Shown one piece after another: positions 25,581 through 35,495 of a stretch of 64,000 bases of DNA; the first letter of the stretch is position 1, and each line of letters starts with the position of its first letter. The notes beneath the pieces are model-generated. The model was not told where the DNA came from. It worked only from the letters and a program-made list of their open reading frames with translations, and searched no databases. Source of the DNA: an uncultured Roseibium sp. (GTDB lineage: Bacteria; Pseudomonadota; Alphaproteobacteria; Rhizobiales; Stappiaceae); NCBI RefSeq assembly GCF_947496995.1, contig NZ_CANMFD010000002.1:744001-808000 (forward strand), given 5' to 3'. The translations under genes and the position numbers were made by a program.

Positions 25581-25610
25581 AGTTCTGATCCTTTTGCTGA
25601 CCGTTCGGGA

Positions 25611-26705
25611 TCAGTGCAGTGGGCGCACGATCTGGCCGTCGCTGAGGTAAGCAACGCCCGCGGAAACAATTTCATCTCCCCGTTCCAGGCCGGAGCTGAC
25701 CGGCATGTAGTCCCCCATCACGGTGCCGATTTCCACCGGCTGCCTGGAGACTTCTCCGGTTGCATCCGCAAATTTCCAGACGAAGGCATTACCCTCACCG
25801 TCAACGGCGACGGAATCGAAGGGCACCAGCAATTGCTCGCCCAGTTCCAGTCCCTGCGGCGAGAACCTGACGATTACCGACGCCGTCATGCCGGGAGAAA
25901 GCTGTTCGGCTCCGGCCTTGGGCATCGCCAGAGTTACCCTGTAGGTCTGGGTCACTTCATCCACCTGGCTGGAATGCTCGCGGTAGGTCAGCGGAAACCG
26001 CTTGTCGCCGAAGGCTGCAAACGTCGCCTCGATGGACTCCACGTCCTCTTCCGTCACACGGGCAAACAGGGCTTCGGCGACGTTGATGTCCACATGCACT
26101 TCGGAGACATCATGCACCTGAACCACCGGCGTGCCGACGCTGACGGTGGTGAAATTGTCGACGAGCCTTATGGAGACGATACCGTCGAAGGGCGCGCGCA
26201 GCTCGGTGTAACCGAGGTTCTGCTTGGCTTCCTTCAGCTCCTCCATGGCAAGGTCATGGACGTTCTTCTGCTCATCATAGGCCGCTTGTGAAATGATCGA
26301 GCGCTCGCGCAGGGTTTCCAGCCGGTCGAGTTCGCGCTTGGCCTGCTCGGAGCGAAAGGTGGCTTCGCGGACCGCCCGGTCGAAGTCGGTGGTGTCCAGC
26401 CTGGCGACCAGCTGGCCTTTCTTGACCCGCTGACTTTCCAGAACCGGAAGCTCGATGATCTTTCCGGGTACCTGGAAGGACAGGTCAACCGTCTGGACGG
26501 CCGCCACGCGACCGGCAAAGCGGCGCTCCAGCAATCCGACCTTGTCGGTCACGGTGAAAATTTTCGCAGGCCGCGGCGCGGCGTGCAGCTGCGCCTCGGC
26601 CTGTGCCACCGGATCGAGAACGTCTTCCTGACAGGCCGACAGGAACCATGCTGCGAGCAGGAGCGCGGCAAGGCGGGCGATGGTGGTTTTGCGAAGTGCG
26701 GTCAT
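25611..26705 (-). CDS. RND efflux periplasmic adaptor (membrane fusion protein), lipoprotein
   Basis: 364 residues. A lipoprotein signal peptide ends in LSAC (Cys25), which anchors it to the inner membrane. The lipoyl/hairpin region includes AAVQTVDLSFQVPGKI, KKGQLVARLD and the return half NLGYTELRAPFDGIVS, with a coiled-coil hairpin between. It joins the permease to the outer-membrane channel. It starts seven bases after the TetR stop and precedes the permease on the same transcript, so it is under the same two operators. Confidence 0.93.
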   Translation of the reverse strand: MTALRKTTIARLAALLLAAWFLSACQEDVLDPVAQAEAQLHAAPRPAKIFTVTDKVGLLERRFAGRVAAVQTVDLSFQVPGKIIELPVLESQRVKKGQLVARLDTTDFDRAVREATFRSEQAKRELDRLETLRERSIISQAAYDEQKNVHDLAMEELKEAKQNLGYTELRAPFDGIVSIRLVDNFTTVSVGTPVVQVHDVSEVHVDINVAEALFARVTEEDVESIEATFAAFGDKRFPLTYREHSSQVDEVTQTYRVTLAMPKAGAEQLSPGMTASVIVRFSPQGLELGEQLLVPFDSVAVDGEGNAFVWKFADATGEVSRQPVEIGTVMGDYMPVSSGLERGDEIVSAGVAYLSDGQIVRPLH

Positions 26706-26712
26706 GTCGTGA

Positions 26713-27282
26713 TCAATCCCGGTTCTTGTCTTTCTGCAGGCACAGGCGAAGTTGCTTGAAGACTTCCCGGCGCTCTTCCTCGGTGAAAATCGTTACACAA
26801 TGGGCCTCGGAGAAATGCAGCCCCTCCAGAGAGGCCCAGATGGCACAGGCCTTGCCCATTTCTGTTGTTTCTTCCGCAATCGCCGCTTTCAGCCGCGTCT
26901 TGACTTCCATGAAGGGTTTGCTGAGATCGGGCCGGTCGACCTTCGTCGCCAGCATGGCCTGCGCAACGTCCTTGTGTGCGCGCAGCCAGCCTTCGGTGAC
27001 GTCGATCATGGCGCTGAGCGTCGGACATTGCGACGATAGATGCTTTTCCCGGGCGGTCGCGATCTCGCCCTCGAACTGGCCGGCGAGAAACTCGACCATC
27101 CCGGTGATCAGCGCATCCTTTGTCGGAAAATTGTAGAGAACGCCGCCCTTGGAAAAGCCGCTTTCCTCCGCAACCGCATCGATCGTAAGGCTCGGCGCAC
27201 CGGATCGCTTGACGACCTCCAGGGCAGCCTTGAGGATTTCCGACTTCGAATCCTGTGATTTTCGAGCGCTTCGCACAGCCAT
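26713..27282 (-). CDS. TetR-family repressor of the RND operon
   Basis: 189 residues with an N-terminal TetR helix-turn-helix (about 10-56; DAVAEESGFSKGGVLYNFPTKDALI) and a divergent ligand domain. Being the first gene of the efflux operon, it should repress itself together with the pump, with release by a pump substrate. Two matching palindromes just upstream of its start codon support this. A second frame from 27352 was rejected because it would read through the operator. Confidence 0.92.
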   Translation of the reverse strand: MAVRSARKSQDSKSEILKAALEVVKRSGAPSLTIDAVAEESGFSKGGVLYNFPTKDALITGMVEFLAGQFEGEIATAREKHLSSQCPTLSAMIDVTEGWLRAHKDVAQAMLATKVDRPDLSKPFMEVKTRLKAAIAEETTEMGKACAIWASLEGLHFSEAHCVTIFTEEERREVFKQLRLCLQKDKNRD

Positions 27283-27287
27283 ATTTA

Positions 27288-27338
27288 TACCGTCCAGTCA
27301 GTACATATCTGCTGAGGATATAAACCGTCCAGCCGGTA
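27288..27338 (-). promoter_or_regulatory. Tandem TetR operators upstream of the efflux operon
   Basis: Two 16-bp sites, TACCGTCCAGTCAGTA (27288-27303) and AACCGTCCAGCCGGTA (27323-27338). Each has an ACCG...CGGT-type palindrome and they share the CCGTCCAG core. Their starts are 35 bp apart and the first ends six bases from the repressor start codon, so a bound repressor would block transcription of the whole operon. Confidence 0.75.
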
Positions 27339-27445
27339 CAGACAAGTGGCATTTATTGCGATGCAGCAAATATTCCTGCCCATGGCTTATTCAGCCGGCC
27401 AGGAGAAAGGTTCACGTATGAGGAAAGCTCCGCCTGGCGGAGAGA

Positions 27446-29089
27446 TCAGGCTGCGGCGCCCTTGATTCCGGTTTCAGAGGCAGCTCGTGCCGCTGCGGCG
27501 GCTTCCGCCACCTTCCGCTCGCGCTCACGCGCTTCGATTTCCGTTTGCTCGGCGTAGGCGATGAATTCGCCGGCAGGCATCGGCGCAGCGAAGAAATACC
27601 CTTGGGCGGCAGTCACGCCAAGCTCCAGGAGCCTTTCGATCTGCTCTTCCATTTCGACACCTTCGGCAATGATGCCCATGCCCAGATTGTCGGCCAGTTC
27701 GACCATGGAATCGACAATCGTGGTGGAGTTGTCATCGGAACTGATCGTGTCGATGAACATCTTGTCGATCTTGATGATGTCGACGCCGAGTTTCTGCAGA
27801 TACGCCATGCCGCCGTGACCGGTGCCCACATCGTCCAGCGCGACACGAACGCCGAGCGCCTGGAGTTCGGCAATGATCTTGCGGGCAAGATCCATGTCTT
27901 CCAGCGGATGGCGTTCCGTCACCTCGACGACGATCTGCTGATAGGAGATATTGGACTTTTCGAAGATCGCCTTGATATCGGTCACGATCTCGCGGTCCAG
28001 AAAGTGTCCCGCAAAGAGGTTGATCGACAATTTGAGATCGGGATTGTCGCCGTAAAGTGTCCCGATCTCTTCGGCGGCCACCCGCATCATGTGCCGGGTC
28101 ATATCGAAGATATGGCCATTGTTTTCCGCATAGGCCATGAACTGACCCGGCGAAACGATCACGCCGTTCGGACGTTTCCAGCGCATCAGCACCTCGCAAC
28201 CGCGCAGGCGATGGCTCTCGATGTCCATGACGGGCTGATAATAGGGAATGAATTCGCCGTTGCGGATAGCCGCAATGAACTCGTCGTTCGCCTCGCTCTC
28301 GGGCCGCCAGGAGAACCACACCCCGATGGCGACGAACAGGACGGCGATACCCGCGCAAGCGGCGGCGGCCAGCACCTTGAGGTCCTGAACGGCCTGTCGT
28401 GCCGATGAAGCAGGCGCGGTGATCGTGGCCACGAGCGGATAAAGCTCGGAGGCGACCTCCACGTTCAGCATCTCTTCCGGATCGGAGCCAATGGAATTGT
28501 ATCCGCCGACATTGTACCAGAGCAGATTGTTGCCCAGACGGAGCTCCGTTCGCCGGTAGGAGCGCAGATATTCCGGGCCCGGGTCCATGGCGATCACCGC
28601 GGGCGTCACCTCGGCGAACAGACGTGACTGGTTTTTCAGGTCCCAGCTGATCACTGCGGCATGGGCCCCAAGAAAGCTGCGCTCGAGCATGCCGATGCCC
28701 ACCAGGGGACCGTCCACACGCAGCGGCGGCAGGATGACCTTTCCGGCCAGCTCGCGATCGGGAATGATGCACATGCGCTGACCGGAAGCATCGGCAAGGC
28801 CGATGGCGTCGATCATGCCGTGTTCAACGATCTGCTTTTCGAAAATGACCCGGTCTTCGGCGCTGCAGGTCTGAACATTGTCCCTGTCGAGCCGCTGCAA
28901 CAGCGACACGGTGGTGCTGATAGCCTCTTCCGCCCGGTGGATCGAAACGTTGCCCATGGCCTTCATTTCGGTCACCGCACGCCGTTCCGCGTATTGGTTC
29001 AGGATTATATTGATTGCAAACAGAGGTGTGGTCGCCAGTACCAGGGCAACCATGACCGTCTTTGCAAAGCCAATATAGCGGAGGGACAA
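27446..29089 (-). CDS. Membrane-bound EAL-domain cyclic-di-GMP phosphodiesterase (CSS-type)
   Basis: 547 residues. TM1 at about 10-30 and TM2 at about 240-260 flank a periplasmic sensor domain with a C-S-A-E motif and further cysteine (CIIPD), as in CSS-motif sensors whose disulfide controls the enzyme. The EAL domain follows (about 272-515) with the signature as EVL, DDVGTGHGG, KIDK and EGVE, so metal and substrate residues look intact. It should hydrolyse c-di-GMP in the cytosol in response to a periplasmic redox or Dsb cue. There is an unusual alanine- and arginine-rich tail after residue 515. It is divergent from the PfkB gene. Confidence 0.9.
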   Translation of the reverse strand: MSLRYIGFAKTVMVALVLATTPLFAINIILNQYAERRAVTEMKAMGNVSIHRAEEAISTTVSLLQRLDRDNVQTCSAEDRVIFEKQIVEHGMIDAIGLADASGQRMCIIPDRELAGKVILPPLRVDGPLVGIGMLERSFLGAHAAVISWDLKNQSRLFAEVTPAVIAMDPGPEYLRSYRRTELRLGNNLLWYNVGGYNSIGSDPEEMLNVEVASELYPLVATITAPASSARQAVQDLKVLAAAACAGIAVLFVAIGVWFSWRPESEANDEFIAAIRNGEFIPYYQPVMDIESHRLRGCEVLMRWKRPNGVIVSPGQFMAYAENNGHIFDMTRHMMRVAAEEIGTLYGDNPDLKLSINLFAGHFLDREIVTDIKAIFEKSNISYQQIVVEVTERHPLEDMDLARKIIAELQALGVRVALDDVGTGHGGMAYLQKLGVDIIKIDKMFIDTISSDDNSTTIVDSMVELADNLGMGIIAEGVEMEEQIERLLELGVTAAQGYFFAAPMPAGEFIAYAEQTEIEARERERKVAEAAAAARAASETGIKGAAA

Positions 29090-29285
29090 AACGCATGCCT
29101 GTTCTGTGAATAATCTCTTTCTGACAATCGCCGATCTGGGTAAACAAGGACTGAATATGCTGGTGTTTCATCCAGATCAAAGCCCTCTCCTGCGCAATCT
29201 GATTAGGATCGCGACGGGGGAAAACCCCCACCAGGTCATGAACTCGTAAACGCGCATGAACGCAGACTGATCCAGGGAGAACTCC

Positions 29286-30185
29286 ATGCAGGCATTGTTT
29301 ATCGGCCAGTCCTATATCGACGTCACCTTTCTGACCGACCGTCTCCCGACAGGCGATGAAAAGACGATTGCCGAGGATTATGCCATCAGCTTTGGCGGCA
29401 ACGCGGTGACCGCGGCCTTCTGCTGCGCCAAGCTCGGGGGCAAGCCGGAGCTTCTGTGTTCGCTGGCCGATGACTGGCTGGCGCGCATGTTTCTGGACAT
29501 GGCGGCGGCCTACGGCATCTCGGTCCATGGACGCAAGGTGCGCGAATCCTCCCTGTCCTTCATCATGCCGCAGGGTGGCAAACGGGCGATCGTCCGCTGC
29601 CGCGACAATGACTTTCTGCATCCCTTTCCGCCGCTGACGATCGCCGGCATGAAAGCGCTTCATCTCGACGGGCACATGCCGGACGCCGCGCAACACTACG
29701 CGGAAACCTGCCGGAACCTCGGCATTCTGACCTCATTGGACGGCGGTGCGGTCCGCGAGAACACGGACGAGCTGTTGAACCATATCGACATCGCGGTGGT
29801 TTCCGAGCGCTTCTGTCAGCAACTCGGCAAGACGACGGGGGAAACGCTGAGCTACCTGCGTTCGAAGAACTGTCCCGTCGGCGCCGTGACACTCGGCGAG
29901 CACGGCATGGTCTGGTACGAGGCCGGCGGTCCTGACAAAGTCCTTCCCGCCCTTTCGGTCCCCGCTGACAAGGTGGTGGATTCCAACGGTGCAGGCGATG
30001 TCTTCCATGGAGCCTACATCGCCTCTTACCTGCACTGGCCGGAGAACAGCTGGGACAAGCATTTCAGGTTCGCCCGCGGCGCCTCCTCCCATGCAATTCA
30101 ACATCTCGGCAATGAAGCAAGCCTGCCTTCGATGGAAGATGTCGAGCGGGCCAATTCCACATTCCGTGAAAAGACAGCCGCGTGA
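29286..30185 (+). CDS. PfkB-family carbohydrate kinase
   Basis: 299 residues of ribokinase fold. The N-terminal FGGNAVTAAFCCAKLG (about 38-53) and the C-terminal DSNGAGDVFHGAY (about 236-248) with the catalytic aspartate and anion hole are both clear. It phosphorylates a sugar or nucleoside; the substrate cannot be told from sequence. The ATG follows AGGGAGAA by six bases. It stands alone, between the EAL gene on the other strand and a gene for an exported protein. Confidence 0.88.
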   Translation: MQALFIGQSYIDVTFLTDRLPTGDEKTIAEDYAISFGGNAVTAAFCCAKLGGKPELLCSLADDWLARMFLDMAAAYGISVHGRKVRESSLSFIMPQGGKRAIVRCRDNDFLHPFPPLTIAGMKALHLDGHMPDAAQHYAETCRNLGILTSLDGGAVRENTDELLNHIDIAVVSERFCQQLGKTTGETLSYLRSKNCPVGAVTLGEHGMVWYEAGGPDKVLPALSVPADKVVDSNGAGDVFHGAYIASYLHWPENSWDKHFRFARGASSHAIQHLGNEASLPSMEDVERANSTFREKTAA

Positions 30186-30324
30186 CCAGCGGCTTGCGGA
30201 GGCAAGCCCCGCCCCACGCGGCCCCGGCTTTCGCCTTGCTCCGCACTGGAACTTGGGCCATACCCTCTTAGGTTATGCAGGGATTACCCGACACGGCTAA
30301 TGCCATCCGTTTTCTGGAGATTTC

Positions 30325-31494
30325 ATGATGTTTTTCCGATCCCACCGGTTTGCCGCCGGTCTTGCTGCCAGCCTTTTCGCCCTTCAGGGCCTGCCGGCCC
30401 TTGCTTTCGAGCCGAGTGGAAACGAGGTTGCCGACGCTTTTCTGGAACTGCTGGATTCAGAAGAAGGAACCGTTGAGAGCTACGGTGCCGTCGATACGTC
30501 CGGCGACGCGGTATCGATCAGGGATCTCGTCATCACCAACGAGGAAAAGGATGATGCCAGGGTCACCATCGGCACCACGACGCTGACAGGTGGTGCCCTT
30601 CAGGAGAACGGCCGCCTCAAACTCTCCAGCCTCGATCTGGAAAATCTGGAATTTGCCGCTGACGACGGCGGAATGTCCCTGAAAAACCTGAAAGCAACCA
30701 GCCTGCTCCTGCCATCGGCCGCGGAAGTGAAAGCGGACAAGGCTCCGGTCAACCCGAGCTACAGCACGCTTGAAATCAGTGGCATCGCGATCCGCGACGA
30801 AAACGGACAGATTGCCGATGTCGAGAAAATCACCTCCTCGATCGACGCGATGGACGGGGACCTGCCGACGGCGGGAAGTTTTTCCGTTTCCGGTGCCAAG
30901 ATCGATGTCGACAAGATCGAAGCCAGCGAGTCCAAATCGCTCAGCGAACTGGGTTACAAAACGCTGACGGTCGATCTCTCCGGGTCCGGCAAATGGGATC
31001 CCGAGACGGCAACGATCAGCGTTCCTGAGCTGAAGATCAACGCCCAGCAGGCTGCCAGCCTGTCACTGTCGTTTTCCCTGGGTGGCGTCACCCGGGACGT
31101 GATCATGCAGCTCAACCAGAGCTCCGGCGACCCTAAGGAGGCAATGACTGCCCTGCAGGCCGTCACGGTGCAGAAACTGGGCATCCGGCTGGACGACGAT
31201 TCGCTGACGGGCCGCATCCTGGATGTCGAGGCCCAGAAGGCCGGTCTCGAAACACCTGTCTATGTCGAACGCCTGACCGGCAGCCTGCCGCTTATGCTCG
31301 GACTGCTGCAGAACAAGGAGTTGCAGGATAAGGTTGAGCAAGCGGTCACACAGTTTCTGACCACGCCGGACTCTCTGGAGATCAATGCGGCGCCGGGCGT
31401 TCCTGTACCTGTGGCGCAGATCATGGGAACCGCAATGTTCGCGCCGCACATGATCCCGCAGATCCTGTCGATCAGCATAGCTGCCAACGAGTAG
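30325..31494 (+). CDS. Exported protein of unknown function
   Basis: 389 residues with a clean Sec signal peptide (cleavage near ALA-FEPS, about residue 27). The mature part is rich in short hydrophobic beta-type stretches (VSIRDLVITNEE, LKLSSLDLENLEF, YSTLEISGIAIRDE), alternating with acidic loops. That repeat-like beta pattern recalls AsmA/DUF2125-type periplasmic proteins, but I do not recognise the family. It has its own strong terminator and is convergent with the ABC exporter gene. A role at the envelope is likely; the rest is open. Confidence 0.7.
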   Translation: MMFFRSHRFAAGLAASLFALQGLPALAFEPSGNEVADAFLELLDSEEGTVESYGAVDTSGDAVSIRDLVITNEEKDDARVTIGTTTLTGGALQENGRLKLSSLDLENLEFAADDGGMSLKNLKATSLLLPSAAEVKADKAPVNPSYSTLEISGIAIRDENGQIADVEKITSSIDAMDGDLPTAGSFSVSGAKIDVDKIEASESKSLSELGYKTLTVDLSGSGKWDPETATISVPELKINAQQAASLSLSFSLGGVTRDVIMQLNQSSGDPKEAMTALQAVTVQKLGIRLDDDSLTGRILDVEAQKAGLETPVYVERLTGSLPLMLGLLQNKELQDKVEQAVTQFLTTPDSLEINAAPGVPVPVAQIMGTAMFAPHMIPQILSISIAANE

Positions 31495-31522
31495 GCCCGA
31501 ACGGTAGCGACGGTTAAAATCC

Positions 31523-31556
31523 AAAAATGCCCGGATCAGACGATCCGGGCATTTTT
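31523..31556. terminator. Bidirectional rho-independent terminator
   Basis: Perfect 15-bp stem AAAAATGCCCGGATC / GATCCGGGCATTTTT with a four-base loop. A-tract and T-tract make it work in both directions, between the convergent exported-protein gene and the ABC exporter gene. Confidence 0.93.
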
Positions 31557-31578
31557 CATTTCAGATCAGAAAAGACGC

Positions 31579-33366
31579 TTATTCGGCCGCTTCGCTGCGG
31601 TTCTGGAACTGCAGCTCGCACAGACGCCGGTAGATGCCGTCATGCTCGAACAGTTCGTTATGGGTTCCGCTTTCAATCACCCGCCCCTTTTCCAGAACAT
31701 GGATCTTGTGAGCGTGGCGCACCGTGCTCAGCCGGTGCGCGATGACGAGGGTGGTGCGGTCCGCCATTAGCGTTTCCAGCGCCGACTGGATCTTGGCTTC
31801 CGATTCAGCATCCAGTGCGGACGTCGCCTCGTCCAGAAGCAGGATGGGCGCATCGCGCAGCATCGCCCGCGCGATCGCGACGCGTTGGCGCTGGCCGCCG
31901 GACAGACGTCCACCGCCTTCTCCGGCTGCCGTGTCATATCCGTTCGGCAGCTCCAGAATGAAATCATGCGCGTTGGCGGCCAGCGCCGCGGCCTCGATCT
32001 CATCGTGGCTGGCGCCCGGTTTGCCGACAGCGATGTTGTCGCGAATGCTCATGTTGAAGAGATAAGACTCCTGGCCGACGTAAGCGATGTTCCGGCGCAG
32101 TGACGCAAGCGAAACGTCCTTGAGCCCCAGGCCGTCGATGACGATGTCGCCACTCTGCGGATCGTAGAAGCGCTCGATCAGGGCGAAGACCGTCGACTTT
32201 CCCGCACCGGAAGCGCCAACCAGCGCGGTGGTCTTGCCGCCCTCGGCGGTGAGGGAAAGCCCCCGCAGGGCGGCGCCTTCTCCATAGGAAAAATGAACGT
32301 CCCTGAGAGCCACCTCGCCTTCGGTCACCTTGAGTTCCGCGGCGTTGTCGACCTGTTTAAGGTCCTGTTCCTCGTCGATCAGCTCATACATCAGCCGAAC
32401 GCCGACAATCGCCTTGTTCAGGTTGACATTCAGCCGTGCGAGACGCCGGGCTGGATCGTAGGCAAGCAGCAACGCCGTGATGAAGGCGAAAAACGCTCCC
32501 GGATCCTTGTCGAGTTCGACGACCGAATAACCGCCGTAGAAGATGACCAGCGCGATGGCGAACCCGCCGAGGGTTTCCATCAGCGGTGAGGTGCGGGCCG
32601 TCAGCGAGGCGATCTTGTTGGACTGATGCTGCACTTCGGAAACGGAGACATCCATCCGCCGGTGCATCGCCGGTTCCATGCCGAATGCCTTGACGATGCG
32701 GATGCCGAGAACCGTTTCCTGCATGGTCGCGCCGATCTTGGCATTGGAAACCACCTGCCGCTTGGCATACGTCTTGACCCGCTTGACCAGAATACTGACG
32801 CCAATCACTGCAGGTGGCATGATCAGCAGAGCCAGAAAGCTCATGAGCGGATCCTGGACGACCATCACACCCACGAGACCGATCAGCGTCAGGACATCCC
32901 GGCCGAGCGTCAGGACAAGCATCTCGATAACGGAGCGCGCACTGCCAGCGCCGGTATTCACGCGGATGGTCAGTTCCGGCAGGGACATGCGGTCGAAATA
33001 AGACTGGTCCTGCTCGGTCAGACGCTTGAAGAGGCGGTTCTGCAGGTCGGCGACAATGGCGTTGCCGACACGGGACAGAACGACCATCTGGCCGTAGGTC
33101 GAAAAACCTTTCAGGGTGAAGATGAAGATGACCGCGCCGGCAATCGTGTAGATCATCATCTTGTCGCGGTTGATGAAAACCTCGTTGATGACATCTTTCA
33201 TGATCCAGGCGCTGGCCGCGGTCGTGGCGGCGACCACCCCCATGAAGACGAATGCAAGAGCGTAGCGCGGGATATAAGCCCGGATGTTTTCGCTAAGCAG
33301 CCGTTTGATCAGCTGGACGGTTCCATCCGGATCTTCCCAGACCTGCCATTTCGCAGGGTTGAACAC
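31579..33366 (-). CDS. ABC exporter, MsbA-like (fused membrane and ATPase domains)
   Basis: About 595 residues from a GTG at 33366; an ORF to 33474 adds 36 residues that look unlike the family. Six membrane segments occupy roughly 25-310. The ATPase follows with Walker A GASGAGKST, signature LSGGQRQRVAIARA, Walker B ILLLDEATS and the H-loop histidine in VIAHRLST. It exports lipid-like or other hydrophobic substrates as a homodimer; MsbA-type lipid A flipping is one option. It is convergent with the exported-protein gene and lies just downstream of aspS on the same strand. Confidence 0.88.
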   Translation of the reverse strand: MFNPAKWQVWEDPDGTVQLIKRLLSENIRAYIPRYALAFVFMGVVAATTAASAWIMKDVINEVFINRDKMMIYTIAGAVIFIFTLKGFSTYGQMVVLSRVGNAIVADLQNRLFKRLTEQDQSYFDRMSLPELTIRVNTGAGSARSVIEMLVLTLGRDVLTLIGLVGVMVVQDPLMSFLALLIMPPAVIGVSILVKRVKTYAKRQVVSNAKIGATMQETVLGIRIVKAFGMEPAMHRRMDVSVSEVQHQSNKIASLTARTSPLMETLGGFAIALVIFYGGYSVVELDKDPGAFFAFITALLLAYDPARRLARLNVNLNKAIVGVRLMYELIDEEQDLKQVDNAAELKVTEGEVALRDVHFSYGEGAALRGLSLTAEGGKTTALVGASGAGKSTVFALIERFYDPQSGDIVIDGLGLKDVSLASLRRNIAYVGQESYLFNMSIRDNIAVGKPGASHDEIEAAALAANAHDFILELPNGYDTAAGEGGGRLSGGQRQRVAIARAMLRDAPILLLDEATSALDAESEAKIQSALETLMADRTTLVIAHRLSTVRHAHKIHVLEKGRVIESGTHNELFEHDGIYRRLCELQFQNRSEAAE

Positions 33367-33525
33367 GAGGCGGTGCCTTTCCGTAATTTGCCGAACCCGA
33401 CATGCGGGAGGCCGACTGAGCCAGCCTCGAAGCCCTCTTCCAGAGAGGTACTCCCATTTCATGCCTGGCCGCAAGTGGGCTCAGGTCACGCCGTGACCTG
33501 AGCCAGACTGTCCAGGGACCCGGGA

Positions 33526-35307
33526 TCAGTCCTCAGGCAGGTTCAGGCGCAGGTGCAAATCGCGAAGCTGGGCAGGCGTCACGTCGCCGGGCGCGCCCAT
33601 CATCAGGTCTTCGGCCTTCTGGTTCATCGGGAAGAGCATGACCTCCCGGATATTGGCCTCGTCCGCCAGCAGCATGACCACACGGTCGATGCCGGTCGCG
33701 GAGCCGCCATGCGGAGGAGCGCCATACTGGAAGGCGTTGACCATGCCGCCGAAACGCTTGTCGACCTCTTCAGCCGGGTAGCCGGCAATCTCGAACGCCT
33801 TGTACATGATTTCCGGCTTGTGGTTCCGGATCGCGCCGGACAGCAGCTCGTGGCCGTTACAGGCAAGGTCGTACTGGAAGCCGAGAACCTCGAGCGGGTC
33901 GCCTTCCAGCGCTTCCATCCCGCCCTGCGGCATGGAGAACGGGTTGTGCGAGAAGTCGATTTCGCCGGTTTCCTCGTCACGCTCATAGATCGGGAAGTCG
34001 ACGATCCAGGCGAATTCGAACTTGTCCTTGTCGGTGTGGCCGAGTTCCTCGCCGATGATGACGCGGGCCTTGGCCGCGACCGGCTCGAACTGCTTCGGCT
34101 TGCCGGCGAGAAAGAAGGCCGCGTCGCCGATTTCGAGACCGAGCTGCACCCGGATCGCTTCGGTGCGCTCCGGACCGATGTTCTTGGCGAGCGGACCAGC
34201 CGCTTCCATGGAGCCGTCTTCCGCCTTGCGCCAGAAGATATAGCCCATGCCCGGCAAGCCTTCGCCCTGGGCGAACTTGTTCATCCGGTCACAGAACTTG
34301 CGGCTGCCGCCCTTCGGCGCCGGGATCGCACGGATTTCCGTGCCCGGCTGCTCGAGAAGGTTTGCGAAAATGGCAAAACCGGACCCGGCGAAATGCTCGG
34401 AGACGATCTGCATCTTGATCGGGTTCCTGAGGTCCGGCTTGTCGTTGCCGTACCAGAGTGCGGAATCCTTGTAGGAGATCTGCGGCCAGTTGCGGTTGAC
34501 TGGACGGCCCTTGCCGAATTTCTCGAAACAACCGGCAATCACCGGCTCGATCGTGTCGAAAACATCCTGCTGGGTGACGAAGGACATTTCCATGTCGAGC
34601 TGGTAGAAATCGGTCGGCGAACGGTCGGCGCGCGGGTCTTCATCCCGGAAACACGGCGCGATCTGGAAATACTTGTCGAAGCCGGAGACCATCAGCAGCT
34701 GCTTGAACTGCTGCGGAGCCTGCGGAAGCGCGTAGAACTTGCCCGGATGCAACCGCGACGGCACCAGGAAGTCGCGGGCGCCTTCCGGCGAGGACGCGGT
34801 AATGATCGGCGTCTGGAACTCGTTGAAACCGATGGCCCACATGCGGTCGCGCAGATCGCGCACCACATTGGAGCGCAGGATCATGTTCTCGTGCAACTTC
34901 TCGCGCCGAAGGTCGAGGAACCGGTATTTCAGGCGCACTTCTTCGGGATAATCCTGATCGCCGAAGACCGGCAGCGGCAGTTCCTTTGCAGCACCGAGAA
35001 TTTCCAGCTCGCGGATGAAGACCTCGATCCCGCCGGTCGGCAGGTCCGGATTGATGGTCTCGTCGGAGCGCTTCTTTACATTGCCGTCGATGCGGATGCA
35101 CCATTCGGAGCGCACCGTTTCGGCCAGATTGAAGGCGGCCGAATCCGGGTCGACCACACACTGGGTCACGCCGTAATGGTCGCGCAGATCGATAAACAGC
35201 ACCCCGCCATGATCGCGGACCCTGTGGACCCAGCCGGAAAGACGAATGGTCTCTCCCTCATCGGACAGACGGAGATCACCGCAAGTGTGACTACGGTAGG
35301 GGTGCAT
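33526..35307 (-). CDS. aspS: Aspartyl-tRNA synthetase
   Basis: 593 residues from ATG 35307, the right length for a bacterial-type AspRS with its GAD insertion. The N-terminal OB fold reads [26 protein letters not shown]; class II motif 2 is [24 protein letters not shown] and motif 3 is [13 protein letters not shown]. It charges tRNA(Asp) and, in alphaproteobacteria, may be non-discriminating. The open frame continues upstream to 35391 but without family similarity. It precedes the ABC exporter on the same strand with a 160-bp gap. Confidence 0.97.
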   Translation of the reverse strand: MHPYRSHTCGDLRLSDEGETIRLSGWVHRVRDHGGVLFIDLRDHYGVTQCVVDPDSAAFNLAETVRSEWCIRIDGNVKKRSDETINPDLPTGGIEVFIRELEILGAAKELPLPVFGDQDYPEEVRLKYRFLDLRREKLHENMILRSNVVRDLRDRMWAIGFNEFQTPIITASSPEGARDFLVPSRLHPGKFYALPQAPQQFKQLLMVSGFDKYFQIAPCFRDEDPRADRSPTDFYQLDMEMSFVTQQDVFDTIEPVIAGCFEKFGKGRPVNRNWPQISYKDSALWYGNDKPDLRNPIKMQIVSEHFAGSGFAIFANLLEQPGTEIRAIPAPKGGSRKFCDRMNKFAQGEGLPGMGYIFWRKAEDGSMEAAGPLAKNIGPERTEAIRVQLGLEIGDAAFFLAGKPKQFEPVAAKARVIIGEELGHTDKDKFEFAWIVDFPIYERDEETGEIDFSHNPFSMPQGGMEALEGDPLEVLGFQYDLACNGHELLSGAIRNHKPEIMYKAFEIAGYPAEEVDKRFGGMVNAFQYGAPPHGGSATGIDRVVMLLADEANIREVMLFPMNQKAEDLMMGAPGDVTPAQLRDLHLRLNLPED

Positions 35308-35495
35308 TCTCGTTCCTCGACAGTTCTTATTTTTGCATGGAAAACCAATACGGCCCGCCAGAGGCAGGCCGTGTCCGGCTGCAAAAGCCATGTTGCGCGG
35401 CGAAAGTCAAGGGAGAGGCTTGTGCGATGCTTGCCTATCCCCTTTCACGGCGGGTGACCGGACCCTTCGCTGAATGAGACCGGAAAATGCCCTGT

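Noticed and set aside
31321-31520. Possible continuation of a gene past the terminator at 31523
   Set aside because: The exported protein ends at 31494 and the hairpin is a perfect bidirectional terminator.
33553-35457. Long plus-strand frame opposite aspS
   Set aside because: Antisense shadow of a certain housekeeping gene.
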